A stretch of DNA of 5,588 bases from Alphaproteobacteria bacterium (GTDB lineage Bacteria > Pseudomonadota > Alphaproteobacteria > Rhizobiales > Rhizobiaceae): NCBI GenBank assembly GCA_017308345.1, contig JAFKFE010000434.1, positions 1 through 5,588 on the forward strand. Direction: 5' to 3'. The notes under the pieces were generated by a model. That model was not told the origin of the DNA, ran no database searches, and worked only from the letters and a program-made list of their open reading frames with translations. Of the stretch, positions 1-4,661 are shown piece after piece. Positions within the stretch are counted from its first letter, which is position 1, and every line of letters begins with the position of its first letter. The position numbers were made by a program, and so were the translations under genes.

Positions 1-39
1 CAGGGCGAGGCCCGCAAGGGCCATGATCATCCTTTTCAT
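1..39 (-). CDS. Partial CDS, N-terminus of a probable exported protein
   Basis: Only the first 13 codons lie in the window; the gene continues beyond the left edge. The translation is MKRMIMALAGLAL: two basic residues near the start followed by a hydrophobic run, which is how a Sec signal peptide (or membrane anchor) begins. The start at 39 is chosen because a GGAG Shine-Dalgarno (complement of 46-49) lies 6 bases upstream. Internal ATGs at 30 and 24 lack this spacing. The gene is divergent from the EF-hand gene at 264 and shares a 224-base intergenic region with it. The function cannot be judged from 13 residues. An exported protein would suit the envelope-related locus beside it, but that is inference. 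Confidence 0.6.
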   Translation of the reverse strand, partial: MKRMIMALAGLAL

Positions 40-94
40 ATCGGTCTCCAGCCTGGGTCGAACGGCCCGCCGCGGCCCGTCCTTGCGCCGTCTT

Positions 95-125
95 CTACGC
101 GGCGGCCGGCCGGCTCCTACGCGGC
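95..125. repeat. Direct repeat CTACGCGGC, 22-base period, in divergent intergenic region
   Basis: CTACGCGGC occurs at 95-103 and again at 117-125, start to start 22 bases, about two helical turns. A related inverted copy, GCGTAGG at 174-180, complements CCTACGC at 116-122. The repeats lie between the divergent starts at 39 and 264. Spacing and position would suit tandem binding of a regulator on one DNA face, but the region is GC-rich and no known operator is recognised. The rest of 40-263 has no gene I can support. It includes T6 (134-139) and A6 (157-162) tracts flanking a GC-rich core, and no confident -35/-10 pair. Confidence 0.35.
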
Positions 126-263
126 ACGAGAGATTTTTTGGAAGCCGGACGCCGAGAAAAAACCTGGTGTCGAGCGTAGGGGCGGGGCTGTCGCTGCGTA
201 TCGGTCAGCAATCGGCCCTCCCGCGACCACCGGGAAGGCCATCGCAGCGAAAGGACAACCACC

Positions 264-707
264 ATGAAACACGCATCGCTCCTCGCGGCTTTGCTCCTGG
301 GACTGGCGCCGGTTTCGGTCGCGCTGGCCGGGGACGCTGGGGACATGCCCGGCCAGCGCATCCTGCGACGCCTCGACACCAACGGCGACGGCGCGATCTC
401 GAAGGAAGAGATGATGGCCGCGCGCGAGCGCCTCTTCAAACGGCTCGACCGCAATGGCGACGGCGTCATCGACGAGAAGGAAATCGAGATGGTCCGCCAG
501 GCCATCAAGGATCGCGCCCAGGCGGCCGAGGCCAGGCTCGGCACGGGCTGGCGGCGCATGGACAGGAATGGCGACGGTAAGGTTTCCGAGGACGAGTTCC
601 GGGCCAGCACGCCGCTTTTCGACCTCGCCGACCGCAATGGCGACGGCAGGCTTTCCGCCGACGAGATCGCCTCCGTCCGCAAGCTGCTCGCCGCTCACGC
701 CAACTGA
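264..707 (+). CDS. Secreted EF-hand calcium-binding protein (four EF loops)
   Basis: A 147-residue protein with a signal peptide (about residues 1-22, cleavage probably after ALA) and four canonical 12-residue EF-hand loops at about 38-49, 62-73, 100-111 and 123-134. Each loop has the D-x-N-G-D-G core, a hydrophobic residue at position 8 and Glu at position 12, so all four look able to bind Ca2+. They form two pairs, spaced 24 and 23 residues, joined by an Ala/Arg-rich linker at about 74-99. The start at 264 follows AAAGGA (250-255) at 8 bases. The mature protein should be periplasmic or secreted. Bacterial EF-hand proteins of this kind are thought to buffer or sense calcium; the exact role here is unknown. 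It lies 38 bases upstream of the next gene on the same strand and is probably cotranscribed with it. It could be a target or an input of the sigma factor encoded downstream. Confidence 0.93.
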   Translation: MKHASLLAALLLGLAPVSVALAGDAGDMPGQRILRRLDTNGDGAISKEEMMAARERLFKRLDRNGDGVIDEKEIEMVRQAIKDRAQAAEARLGTGWRRMDRNGDGKVSEDEFRASTPLFDLADRNGDGRLSADEIASVRKLLAAHAN

Positions 708-745
708 CGAAACCCCTTCAATCCGCAAACCAAAAGGAGCATCAC

Positions 746-1129
746 ATGCTTTCCAGGACGAAATTCCCCCTGTTGTGCCTCGGCGCCCTGGTCGTCTGGT
801 CGATCGCCGCGCCGGCGTCGGCCGAGGAATGGAAGCGGCCGACCGTGCATGGCGGCGAGTTGAGCCGCAGCGTGAGCAGGGACGGCAACGTCTATACCGG
901 CTCGACGACGCGCACCGGCCCCAATGGCGGCACCTATACGTCGAACTCCACCTGCGTGGGGGGCGTTGTTGACCGCTGCTCCCGCAGCTATTCTGGCGCC
1001 GGGCCGAACGGGCAGACCTTCTCGGGTCAGCGCTACTCGGCGGCAGGGCCCTTTCGCGGCCGCTCGGTCGGCAGCTTCACGGGCCCGAACGGCAACACGG
1101 TCCATGGCTTTCGCCGCTGGCGCCGTTGA
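746..1129 (+). CDS. Small secreted Gly/Asn/Ser/Thr-rich protein with repeated GPNG motif
   Basis: A 127-residue protein of unrecognised family. Residues 1-26 are a clear signal peptide (cleavage likely after ASA). The mature part is rich in Gly, Ser, Thr, Arg and Asn. It carries the motif GPNG-x-T at residues 58, 86 and 113, a period of about 27-28 residues; a weaker related stretch, RDGNVYTG, lies at 45-52. Each copy is followed by alternating small and aromatic or hydrophobic residues, which suggests short beta-hairpin repeats. The mature protein has exactly two cysteines (C70 and C78), well placed for a disulfide in the periplasm. The C-terminus is strongly basic (FRRWRR). The start is supported by a strong AAAAGGAG (732-739) 6 bases upstream. 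The gene sits between the EF-hand and sigma genes. No enzymatic motif is visible; a structural or ligand-binding envelope role is a guess. Confidence 0.85.
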   Translation: MLSRTKFPLLCLGALVVWSIAAPASAEEWKRPTVHGGELSRSVSRDGNVYTGSTTRTGPNGGTYTSNSTCVGGVVDRCSRSYSGAGPNGQTFSGQRYSAAGPFRGRSVGSFTGPNGNTVHGFRRWRR

Positions 1130-1154
1130 CATCTGGTGGTGGACTTGAACCCGG

Positions 1155-1200
1155 AATTCGTCCTTCTCCCGATCCGGATCGAAGCGAATTTCGGATTCGC
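1155..1200 (+). promoter_or_regulatory. Overlapping inverted repeats in the leader of the sigma-factor gene
   Basis: Two alternative stems share one arm. Stem A: AATTCG (1155-1160) and CTTC (1163-1166) pair with GAAG (1181-1184) and CGAATT (1185-1190), around the palindrome GATCCGGATC (1171-1180). Stem B: GCGAAT (1184-1189), 5-base loop TTCGG, ATTCGC (1195-1200), a perfect 6-bp hairpin ending 20 bases before the GTG start at 1221. The two cannot form together. The leader is more AT-rich than its surroundings. It might act as an operator, a processing site or a translational control element for the sigma gene, or as a weak terminator after the gene ending at 1129. There is no T-run. The pairing is seen in the sequence; the function is inferred. 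Confidence 0.4.
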
Positions 1201-1220
1201 CCCCGCAACCGCGTCAACGG

Positions 1221-1817
1221 GTGCCAGCCGCCGTGGCGCATGAGGCTTCGCGTGGCGACGACGAGCTTCTGGCGCGCGTCGCCGCGGGCAGCCAGGCCGC
1301 GCTGTCCGAGCTCATGGCCCGCCATGGCCGGGGTTTGCGGACCTTCGCCGCGCGCTATCTCGGCCACGCCGCCGATGCCGAGGACGTGGTGCAGGAGGTG
1401 TTCGTGACCGTCTGGAAACAGGCCGCGCGCTTCGATCCCAAACGGGGGCGCGCCTCGACCTGGCTCTACAGGATCACCGCCAACCGCTGCATCGACCAGC
1501 GCCGGCGGCGCGCCCTGCGCCACTTCATGGGCCTGGACGACGTTCCCGGCGAACTCGCCGCTCCGGATGTGGGCGCCGAGGCGACGATGGCGGCGCGTCA
1601 GGAACTCGCCATCGTGCGCGACGGGCTTTCCCGCCTGCCGGAGCGTCAGCGCATGGCGCTGCTGCTCAGGGCGGTCGCAGGCCTTGACATCGCGGCGATA
1701 GCCGAGGTGATGGGCACGAGCGCCGGCTCGGCCGAGCAGTTGCTGGTGCGCGGGCGCCGCGCGCTCAGGGATCATTTGGCAGTTGCGGCAGCGGGCCGCG
1801 AAAGGGACTCCTCATGA
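1221..1817 (+). CDS. ECF-type RNA polymerase sigma factor (sigma-70 family)
   Basis: A 198-residue extracytoplasmic-function sigma factor with only regions 2 and 4, the normal ECF size. Region 2 spans about residues 26-97 and includes DAEDVVQEVFVTVW (52-65) and the STWLYRITANRCIDQRRRR stretch (79-97), which carry core-polymerase and -10 contacts. Region 4 spans about 133-186, with LPERQRMALLLR and a helix-turn-helix through IAEVMGTSAGSAEQLLVRGRRAL, which contacts the -35 element. The frame has no start codon between the upstream stop (1146-1148) and GTG at 1221; GTG at 1233 is an alternative. Neither has a good Shine-Dalgarno, so translation may be weak or controlled. The stop overlaps the next start (ATGA, 1814-1817), which places the gene in one translational unit with a membrane protein and a periplasmic sensor, as in CnrH-type systems. 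The target promoters are unknown. Confidence 0.95.
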   Translation: MPAAVAHEASRGDDELLARVAAGSQAALSELMARHGRGLRTFAARYLGHAADAEDVVQEVFVTVWKQAARFDPKRGRASTWLYRITANRCIDQRRRRALRHFMGLDDVPGELAAPDVGAEATMAARQELAIVRDGLSRLPERQRMALLLRAVAGLDIAAIAEVMGTSAGSAEQLLVRGRRALRDHLAVAAAGRERDSS

Positions 1818-2266
1818 CACGCGAGGAATTCGAGAACAACCGGCGCCGTTTCGGCGAGCATGTCGGCGACTGGCCGGCGCCCTACCGGCAGGAGGCGCTG
1901 GAGTTCCTGGGGCTTTCCGGCGACGCCGATCCCGGCGATGCGCCGGACCGCGCGCTCGAGCGCTTGGTGCGCGAGGCTGCGCTGGCCGACGGTGACGACG
2001 CGGCGCTGGCGCGCAAGGTGCTCGCGCGCATCGACGCCGATCGCGCGCGCCCGTCCTTGCTGCCGCGCTTCCTCTTCGCGCCGGCCGGCTTTTCGGCCTG
2101 CGCGGCGGCCATCCTCGTCGCCGCCATGCTGGCCGGCTACCAGTTTGCCCGGTCTCAGGACGACGCGCAGGATGCCGAACTGCTGGCGCTGGCCTCGGGC
2201 GCGAGGCTGACCGACGGCGGCGGGCCGGGCATCGCGGCCGATCCGGGCGAGGGGGATTCGCTATGA
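1814..2266 (+). CDS. Single-pass membrane protein, putative anti-sigma factor
   Basis: A 150-residue protein. The N-terminal ~85 residues are polar, charged and probably helical, and should be cytoplasmic. A hydrophobic span at about 86-112, ending in ILVAAMLAGYQF, is one transmembrane helix. The final ~38 residues are acidic and Gly/Asp-rich, probably periplasmic. This is the usual layout of membrane anti-sigma factors, and the position directly after an ECF gene supports that role. The assignment rests on context and topology, not on a recognised domain. The zinc anti-sigma signature (H-x3-C-x2-C) is absent and the only cysteine (C96) lies in the membrane span. The start ATG overlaps the sigma stop, with AAAGGGA (1801-1807) 6 bases upstream. 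Its own stop overlaps the start at 2263. The likely role is to hold the sigma factor at the membrane until the neighbouring periplasmic sensor signals. Confidence 0.85.
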   Translation: MTREEFENNRRRFGEHVGDWPAPYRQEALEFLGLSGDADPGDAPDRALERLVREAALADGDDAALARKVLARIDADRARPSLLPRFLFAPAGFSACAAAILVAAMLAGYQFARSQDDAQDAELLALASGARLTDGGGPGIAADPGEGDSL

Positions 2267-2667
2267 ACAGGCGCTCCTGGATATGGATGGCCGTCCTGGT
2301 GGTGCTCGCGCTGTCGCTCGCCCTCAATTTCTTCTTCATCGGCTATGCCGCCCATGGCCTGCGCCAGGCCGTGGCGGCGCGCGGCCTGATCTCGGAGATG
2401 GTCGGCGCCTATTCTCCAGAGGTGCGCAGGGAGTTCCGCTCGGTGATGCGCGACAACCGCGCCCGTACCTTCGCGGCGCTGCGCGACCTGCGCGCGGCGC
2501 GCGCCGACCTGGCTGCGGCCGGGAAGGCCGAGCCCTTCGACGAGGCGGCGGTGAGGCAGGCGATGGCCGCGGTGCGCGCGGCCACGACCAACCTGCAGTC
2601 GACGGTGCAGGATTACCTGCTGACGGCGATGAAGAACGTCCATGCCAAGCCGGCCGGAGGAGGGTGA
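2263..2667 (+). CDS. Membrane-anchored periplasmic sensor, Metal_resist (CnrX/ZraP-like) family
   Basis: A 134-residue protein with an uncleaved N-terminal membrane anchor (about residues 7-29, after the basic start MNRRSW) and a helical periplasmic domain. Residues ~50-122 (SPEVRREFRSVMRDNRAR, ALRDLRAARADLAAAG, PFDEAAVRQAMAAVRAATTNLQ) match my knowledge of the periplasmic heavy-metal sensor family, which includes CnrX of the CnrYXH nickel/cobalt system. In CnrX the sensor releases the sigma factor through the anti-sigma partner when metal binds. Metal binding is uncertain here: only two histidines (H31 next to the membrane, H127 near the end), no cysteine and no H-x3-H. The C-terminal part usual in the family also looks short. 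The start overlaps the previous stop and follows GAGGGGGA (2249-2256) at 6 bases. It may instead respond to envelope or protein stress. Confidence 0.85.
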   Translation: MNRRSWIWMAVLVVLALSLALNFFFIGYAAHGLRQAVAARGLISEMVGAYSPEVRREFRSVMRDNRARTFAALRDLRAARADLAAAGKAEPFDEAAVRQAMAAVRAATTNLQSTVQDYLLTAMKNVHAKPAGGG

Positions 2668-2689
2668 GCCGTCTTGGCCAACCTTCCAG
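2668..2689. other. Convergent 22-base intergenic spacer with TTGGCCAA palindrome
   Basis: This short spacer separates the convergent ends of the sensor gene (2667) and the acetyltransferase gene (2690). It contains the perfect 8-base palindrome TTGGCCAA (2674-2681). A longer pairing TGGCC (2675-2679) with GGCCA (2693-2697) runs into the acetyltransferase end. There is no T-run on either strand, so I do not call a terminator. The two convergent transcripts may overlap. Confidence 0.3.
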
Positions 2690-3187
2690 TCAGGCCATCG
2701 GCAGCAGCCGGCGCATGATCAGCGAGGCGTGGCCGCCGACACCGTGCGCGTCAGGGCGGCGTTCGACCACCTCGAATCCGTGCTTGCGGTAGAAGGCGAT
2801 CGCGCGGTCGTTGCCCTCGAGCACCTCCAGCGCGATGCTTGGGATGCCGGCATGCGCGGCAAGCACGGCATGCAAAAGGTCGACCGCCAGGCCGCTGCCG
2901 AACGCCTGCGGCTCGATGTGGAGCCGCTCCAGCATGACGTCGCCCTTGCCGTCCATCGCCGCCATCGCATAGCCGGCGATCGAGCCGTCGGCGCGTTCGG
3001 CGACGAAGGACATCTTGTCCTCGTCCTCTAGTTCTTCCGCGAGCCTTTCCGGCGCATGCTTCTCGTCGGAAAGCCGGGCCACGGCCTCGTCGCCCATGAT
3101 CGGCGCATAGGTCCGCCGCCAGGACTGGCCGAGCAGCCACGACACATCGGCAATGTCGTTCCTCGTCATCGCCCGGATGCGGGTCAT
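2690..3187 (-). CDS. GNAT family N-acetyltransferase
   Basis: A 165-residue protein with the GCN5-related acetyltransferase fold, which transfers an acetyl group from acetyl-CoA to an amine. The opening IRAMTRNDIADVSWLL is the usual first strand and helix of the family. Motif A includes LHIEPQAFGSGLAVDLLHAVL, with the acetyl-CoA pyrophosphate loop Q-x-x-G-x-G at residues 94-99. Motif B, EVLEGNDRAIAFYRKHGFEVVER (121-143), has the typical N..A..FY.K.GF pattern. The substrate is unknown and could be a small molecule or a protein N-terminus. GAGG (complement of 3197-3200) lies 9 bases from the ATG at 3187 and 3 bases from an ATG at 3193, so both starts are plausible; the open frame to 3316 lacks family character. 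It is convergent with the sensor gene and 265 bases downstream of the monooxygenase gene, so probably independently transcribed. Confidence 0.92.
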   Translation of the reverse strand: MTRIRAMTRNDIADVSWLLGQSWRRTYAPIMGDEAVARLSDEKHAPERLAEELEDEDKMSFVAERADGSIAGYAMAAMDGKGDVMLERLHIEPQAFGSGLAVDLLHAVLAAHAGIPSIALEVLEGNDRAIAFYRKHGFEVVERRPDAHGVGGHASLIMRRLLPMA

Positions 3188-3241
3188 GGTCATCGTCCTC
3201 GTTTCAATACGAAGATAGGGCGAAGCGGGCGGGGAGCGATA

Positions 3242-3275
3242 GCCCGCTGCCGAACCGATAGAGGCGGCAGCGGGC
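3242..3275. other. 11-bp perfect hairpin upstream of the acetyltransferase gene
   Basis: GCCCGCTGCCG (3242-3252) and CGGCAGCGGGC (3265-3275) are exact reverse complements separated by 12 bases. CC (3255-3256) and GG (3263-3264) can extend the stem past a two-base bulge. It lies about 55 bases upstream of the acetyltransferase start. Neither strand has a following T-run. It could be a U-less terminator, an mRNA leader hairpin or an operator. The rest of 3188-3452 holds no gene I can support. Confidence 0.45.
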
Positions 3276-3356
3276 CATAATGCGACGGGAGTGCTGTCCC
3301 GCCGAGCAGGAGACACTGCTCATCGCGATTTAGACTGGCTTTGCCGAGGAACGCGA

Positions 3357-3372
3357 CTTACGGATTCGTAAG
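3357..3372. repeat. Short perfect inverted repeat CTTACG-GATT-CGTAAG
   Basis: A 6-bp inverted repeat with a 4-base loop (CTTACG 3357-3362, CGTAAG 3367-3372) in the gap between the acetyltransferase and monooxygenase genes. Its relatively low GC makes it stand out from the surrounding DNA. It may be a regulator half-site pair or part of the transcript end downstream of the monooxygenase. No known operator is recognised. Confidence 0.3.
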
Positions 3373-3392
3373 CTCTTTCACGACGACGGTCC

Positions 3393-3428
3393 CAAGCGAG
3401 CCCGGGGGCGCAACGCCGCGCCCGCTTG
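3393..3428 (-). terminator. Possible U-less terminator hairpin after the monooxygenase gene
   Basis: GGGCGC (3406-3411) pairs with GCGCCC (3418-3423) across a 6-base loop. The stem continues with CAAGC (3393-3397) and GCTTG (3424-3428) past an 8-base one-sided bulge. On the minus strand it begins 24 bases after the stop codon at 3453, where a transcript end is expected. No T-run follows, so it is not a textbook intrinsic terminator. Assignment by position and pairing only. Confidence 0.3.
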
Positions 3429-3452
3429 CCGGTCCGGGTGGATGCGCTTCTC

Positions 3453-4661
3453 TCAGGCCGCGCTCGCCGTTGGCAGTTCTTCGCGATGGCTGATCTTGCG
3501 GCCGAGGATCATCAACTGGCGGGCGGTGTTGTTGCGCAGGCGGCGCAGGCGCCATTCCAGGCCGGTCTCGGTGTTGATCCGCTTGGCATAGATGCTGACG
3601 CGCAGGGCTCGGGCGTCGGCGCCCACCTTGACCGGATCGTCGTAGAAGGCGCTGATCTTGTCGGCCGCCATGCCGGGCGTTTCGAGCCAGGCGGGTATAT
3701 GCGTCGAACTGAGGCAATCGACGTCGGTGAGCACCCGGTTGATGCCGTCGCCTTGCGCCGGGCAGGTCGTGGCGAACGCATCGCCGATGAAGACGACGCC
3801 ATCGCGGCGATGGCCTTGCGTCGTCGTCAGGCTGACCTGCCTCACTTCGACCTCGCTGGCGAGGGCGAAGTTCCCGCACCGCGCGGCGATCTCCGGCATC
3901 AGCTCCAGCAGCATCCGTTGCGGGTTTTCGCGGAATGTCCGCACCCACGGATCGGCGACGGTCCGGTAGAGGAACATATTCGCCCGTATCCGCTCGCCGA
4001 TGCGGAAGACGGTGAGATAGGCAACCCGGTCGGCGATCCGCTTTCCGTAATAGGCGATCGATGTAGGGCCGAAGTCCCGGGGCGAGATCGCCAGGTCGAA
4101 CCCCATCGTCAGCGAATGCGCCTTGGATTCCTCGACGCGCTCGACGCCGATGGCGCGGCGCACCGCCTCGCTGTAGCCGGTGGCCACCACCAGCAGGCGG
4201 GCATCGATGACGGAACCGTCGGCGAGCACCACGCGCTGCCGGTCCGGCCCGGTCGACACCTCGGCGACCTTGCCCACCGTCAGCGGCGCCTGCGGCGGCA
4301 GCGCCGCGCGCATGCCGTTGACCAGCGGCGCGTAGGAGAAGGCGAATTCAGAGGCCTGCTTGTGCTCGAACAACTGGCCGAAGCGGAAGATGTCGATCTC
4401 GGTCATCGGCGTGACCAGAGACCTGAAAACCTGGCCGAGGCCGAGCTTCTCGAACAGTGCCATCTGCTCAGCCCGGGTCTTCTCGGCCCGGAATTCGTCA
4501 TGGTGGACGCGATGCGGATCGACGAGCGCTACCTTGCGGCCCGCCTTGGCGAGCGTGATCGCCAGCACGGTTCCCGCCAGCCCGGCGCCGACGATGGCAA
4601 CTTCGACCTCGGACCGGCCGGGCGGCGCGGCGGGCGTCTCATGTTTTTCTGCGGTGCTCAT
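3453..4661 (-). CDS. FAD-dependent monooxygenase / oxidoreductase (PHBH-like fold)
   Basis: A 402-residue flavoprotein. Residues 20-48 form the dinucleotide-binding fold, with GAGLAG (25-30) and the acidic end VALVD that binds the ADP ribose of FAD. A second FAD motif, FIGDAFATTCPAQGDGIN (291-308), has the G-D pair at 293-294 and is typical of group A hydroxylases and geranylgeranyl-reductase-like proteins. The central NADPH/FAD motif, usually A-D-G, reads A-T-G (160-162), so cofactor handling may differ. The C-terminus is basic and Arg-rich (LEWRLRRLRNN, 368-378). No signal peptide is seen; the enzyme is probably cytoplasmic. The start at 4661 follows GGAG (complement of 4669-4672) at 7 bases and overlaps the upstream gene's stop by ATGA, which implies coupled translation. 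The likely reaction is hydroxylation, epoxidation or reduction of a metabolite processed with the upstream protein. The substrate is unknown. Confidence 0.9.
   Translation of the reverse strand: MSTAEKHETPAAPPGRSEVEVAIVGAGLAGTVLAITLAKAGRKVALVDPHRVHHDEFRAEKTRAEQMALFEKLGLGQVFRSLVTPMTEIDIFRFGQLFEHKQASEFAFSYAPLVNGMRAALPPQAPLTVGKVAEVSTGPDRQRVVLADGSVIDARLLVVATGYSEAVRRAIGVERVEESKAHSLTMGFDLAISPRDFGPTSIAYYGKRIADRVAYLTVFRIGERIRANMFLYRTVADPWVRTFRENPQRMLLELMPEIAARCGNFALASEVEVRQVSLTTTQGHRRDGVVFIGDAFATTCPAQGDGINRVLTDVDCLSSTHIPAWLETPGMAADKISAFYDDPVKVGADARALRVSIYAKRINTETGLEWRLRRLRNNTARQLMILGRKISHREELPTASAA

Noticed and set aside
134..162. T6 and A6 tracts forming an inverted repeat
   Set aside because: Only six bases pair over a 17-base spacer. 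There is no strong stem, so neither a terminator nor a promoter can be claimed.
95..728. Two long minus-strand open frames opposite the EF-hand gene
   Set aside because: Both are antisense shadows; the plus frame has a signal peptide, four perfect EF loops and a Shine-Dalgarno.
1145..1175. Possible autoregulated ECF promoter (GAACC at 1147-1151, CGATC at 1170-1174)
   Set aside because: The spacing of 18 bases is slightly long, the -10 match is weak, and no second copy upstream of 264 or 746 supports it.
1077..1775. Minus-strand 232-codon open frame opposite the sigma gene
   Set aside because: It is antisense to clear sigma region 2 and 4 motifs, and its composition (His, Arg, Gly, Ala) is that of a shadow frame.
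3188..3316. N-terminal extension of the acetyltransferase to 3316
   Set aside because: The extra residues look like translated intergenic DNA, contain the 3242-3275 hairpin, and GNAT proteins normally begin near the IRAMTRNDI segment.
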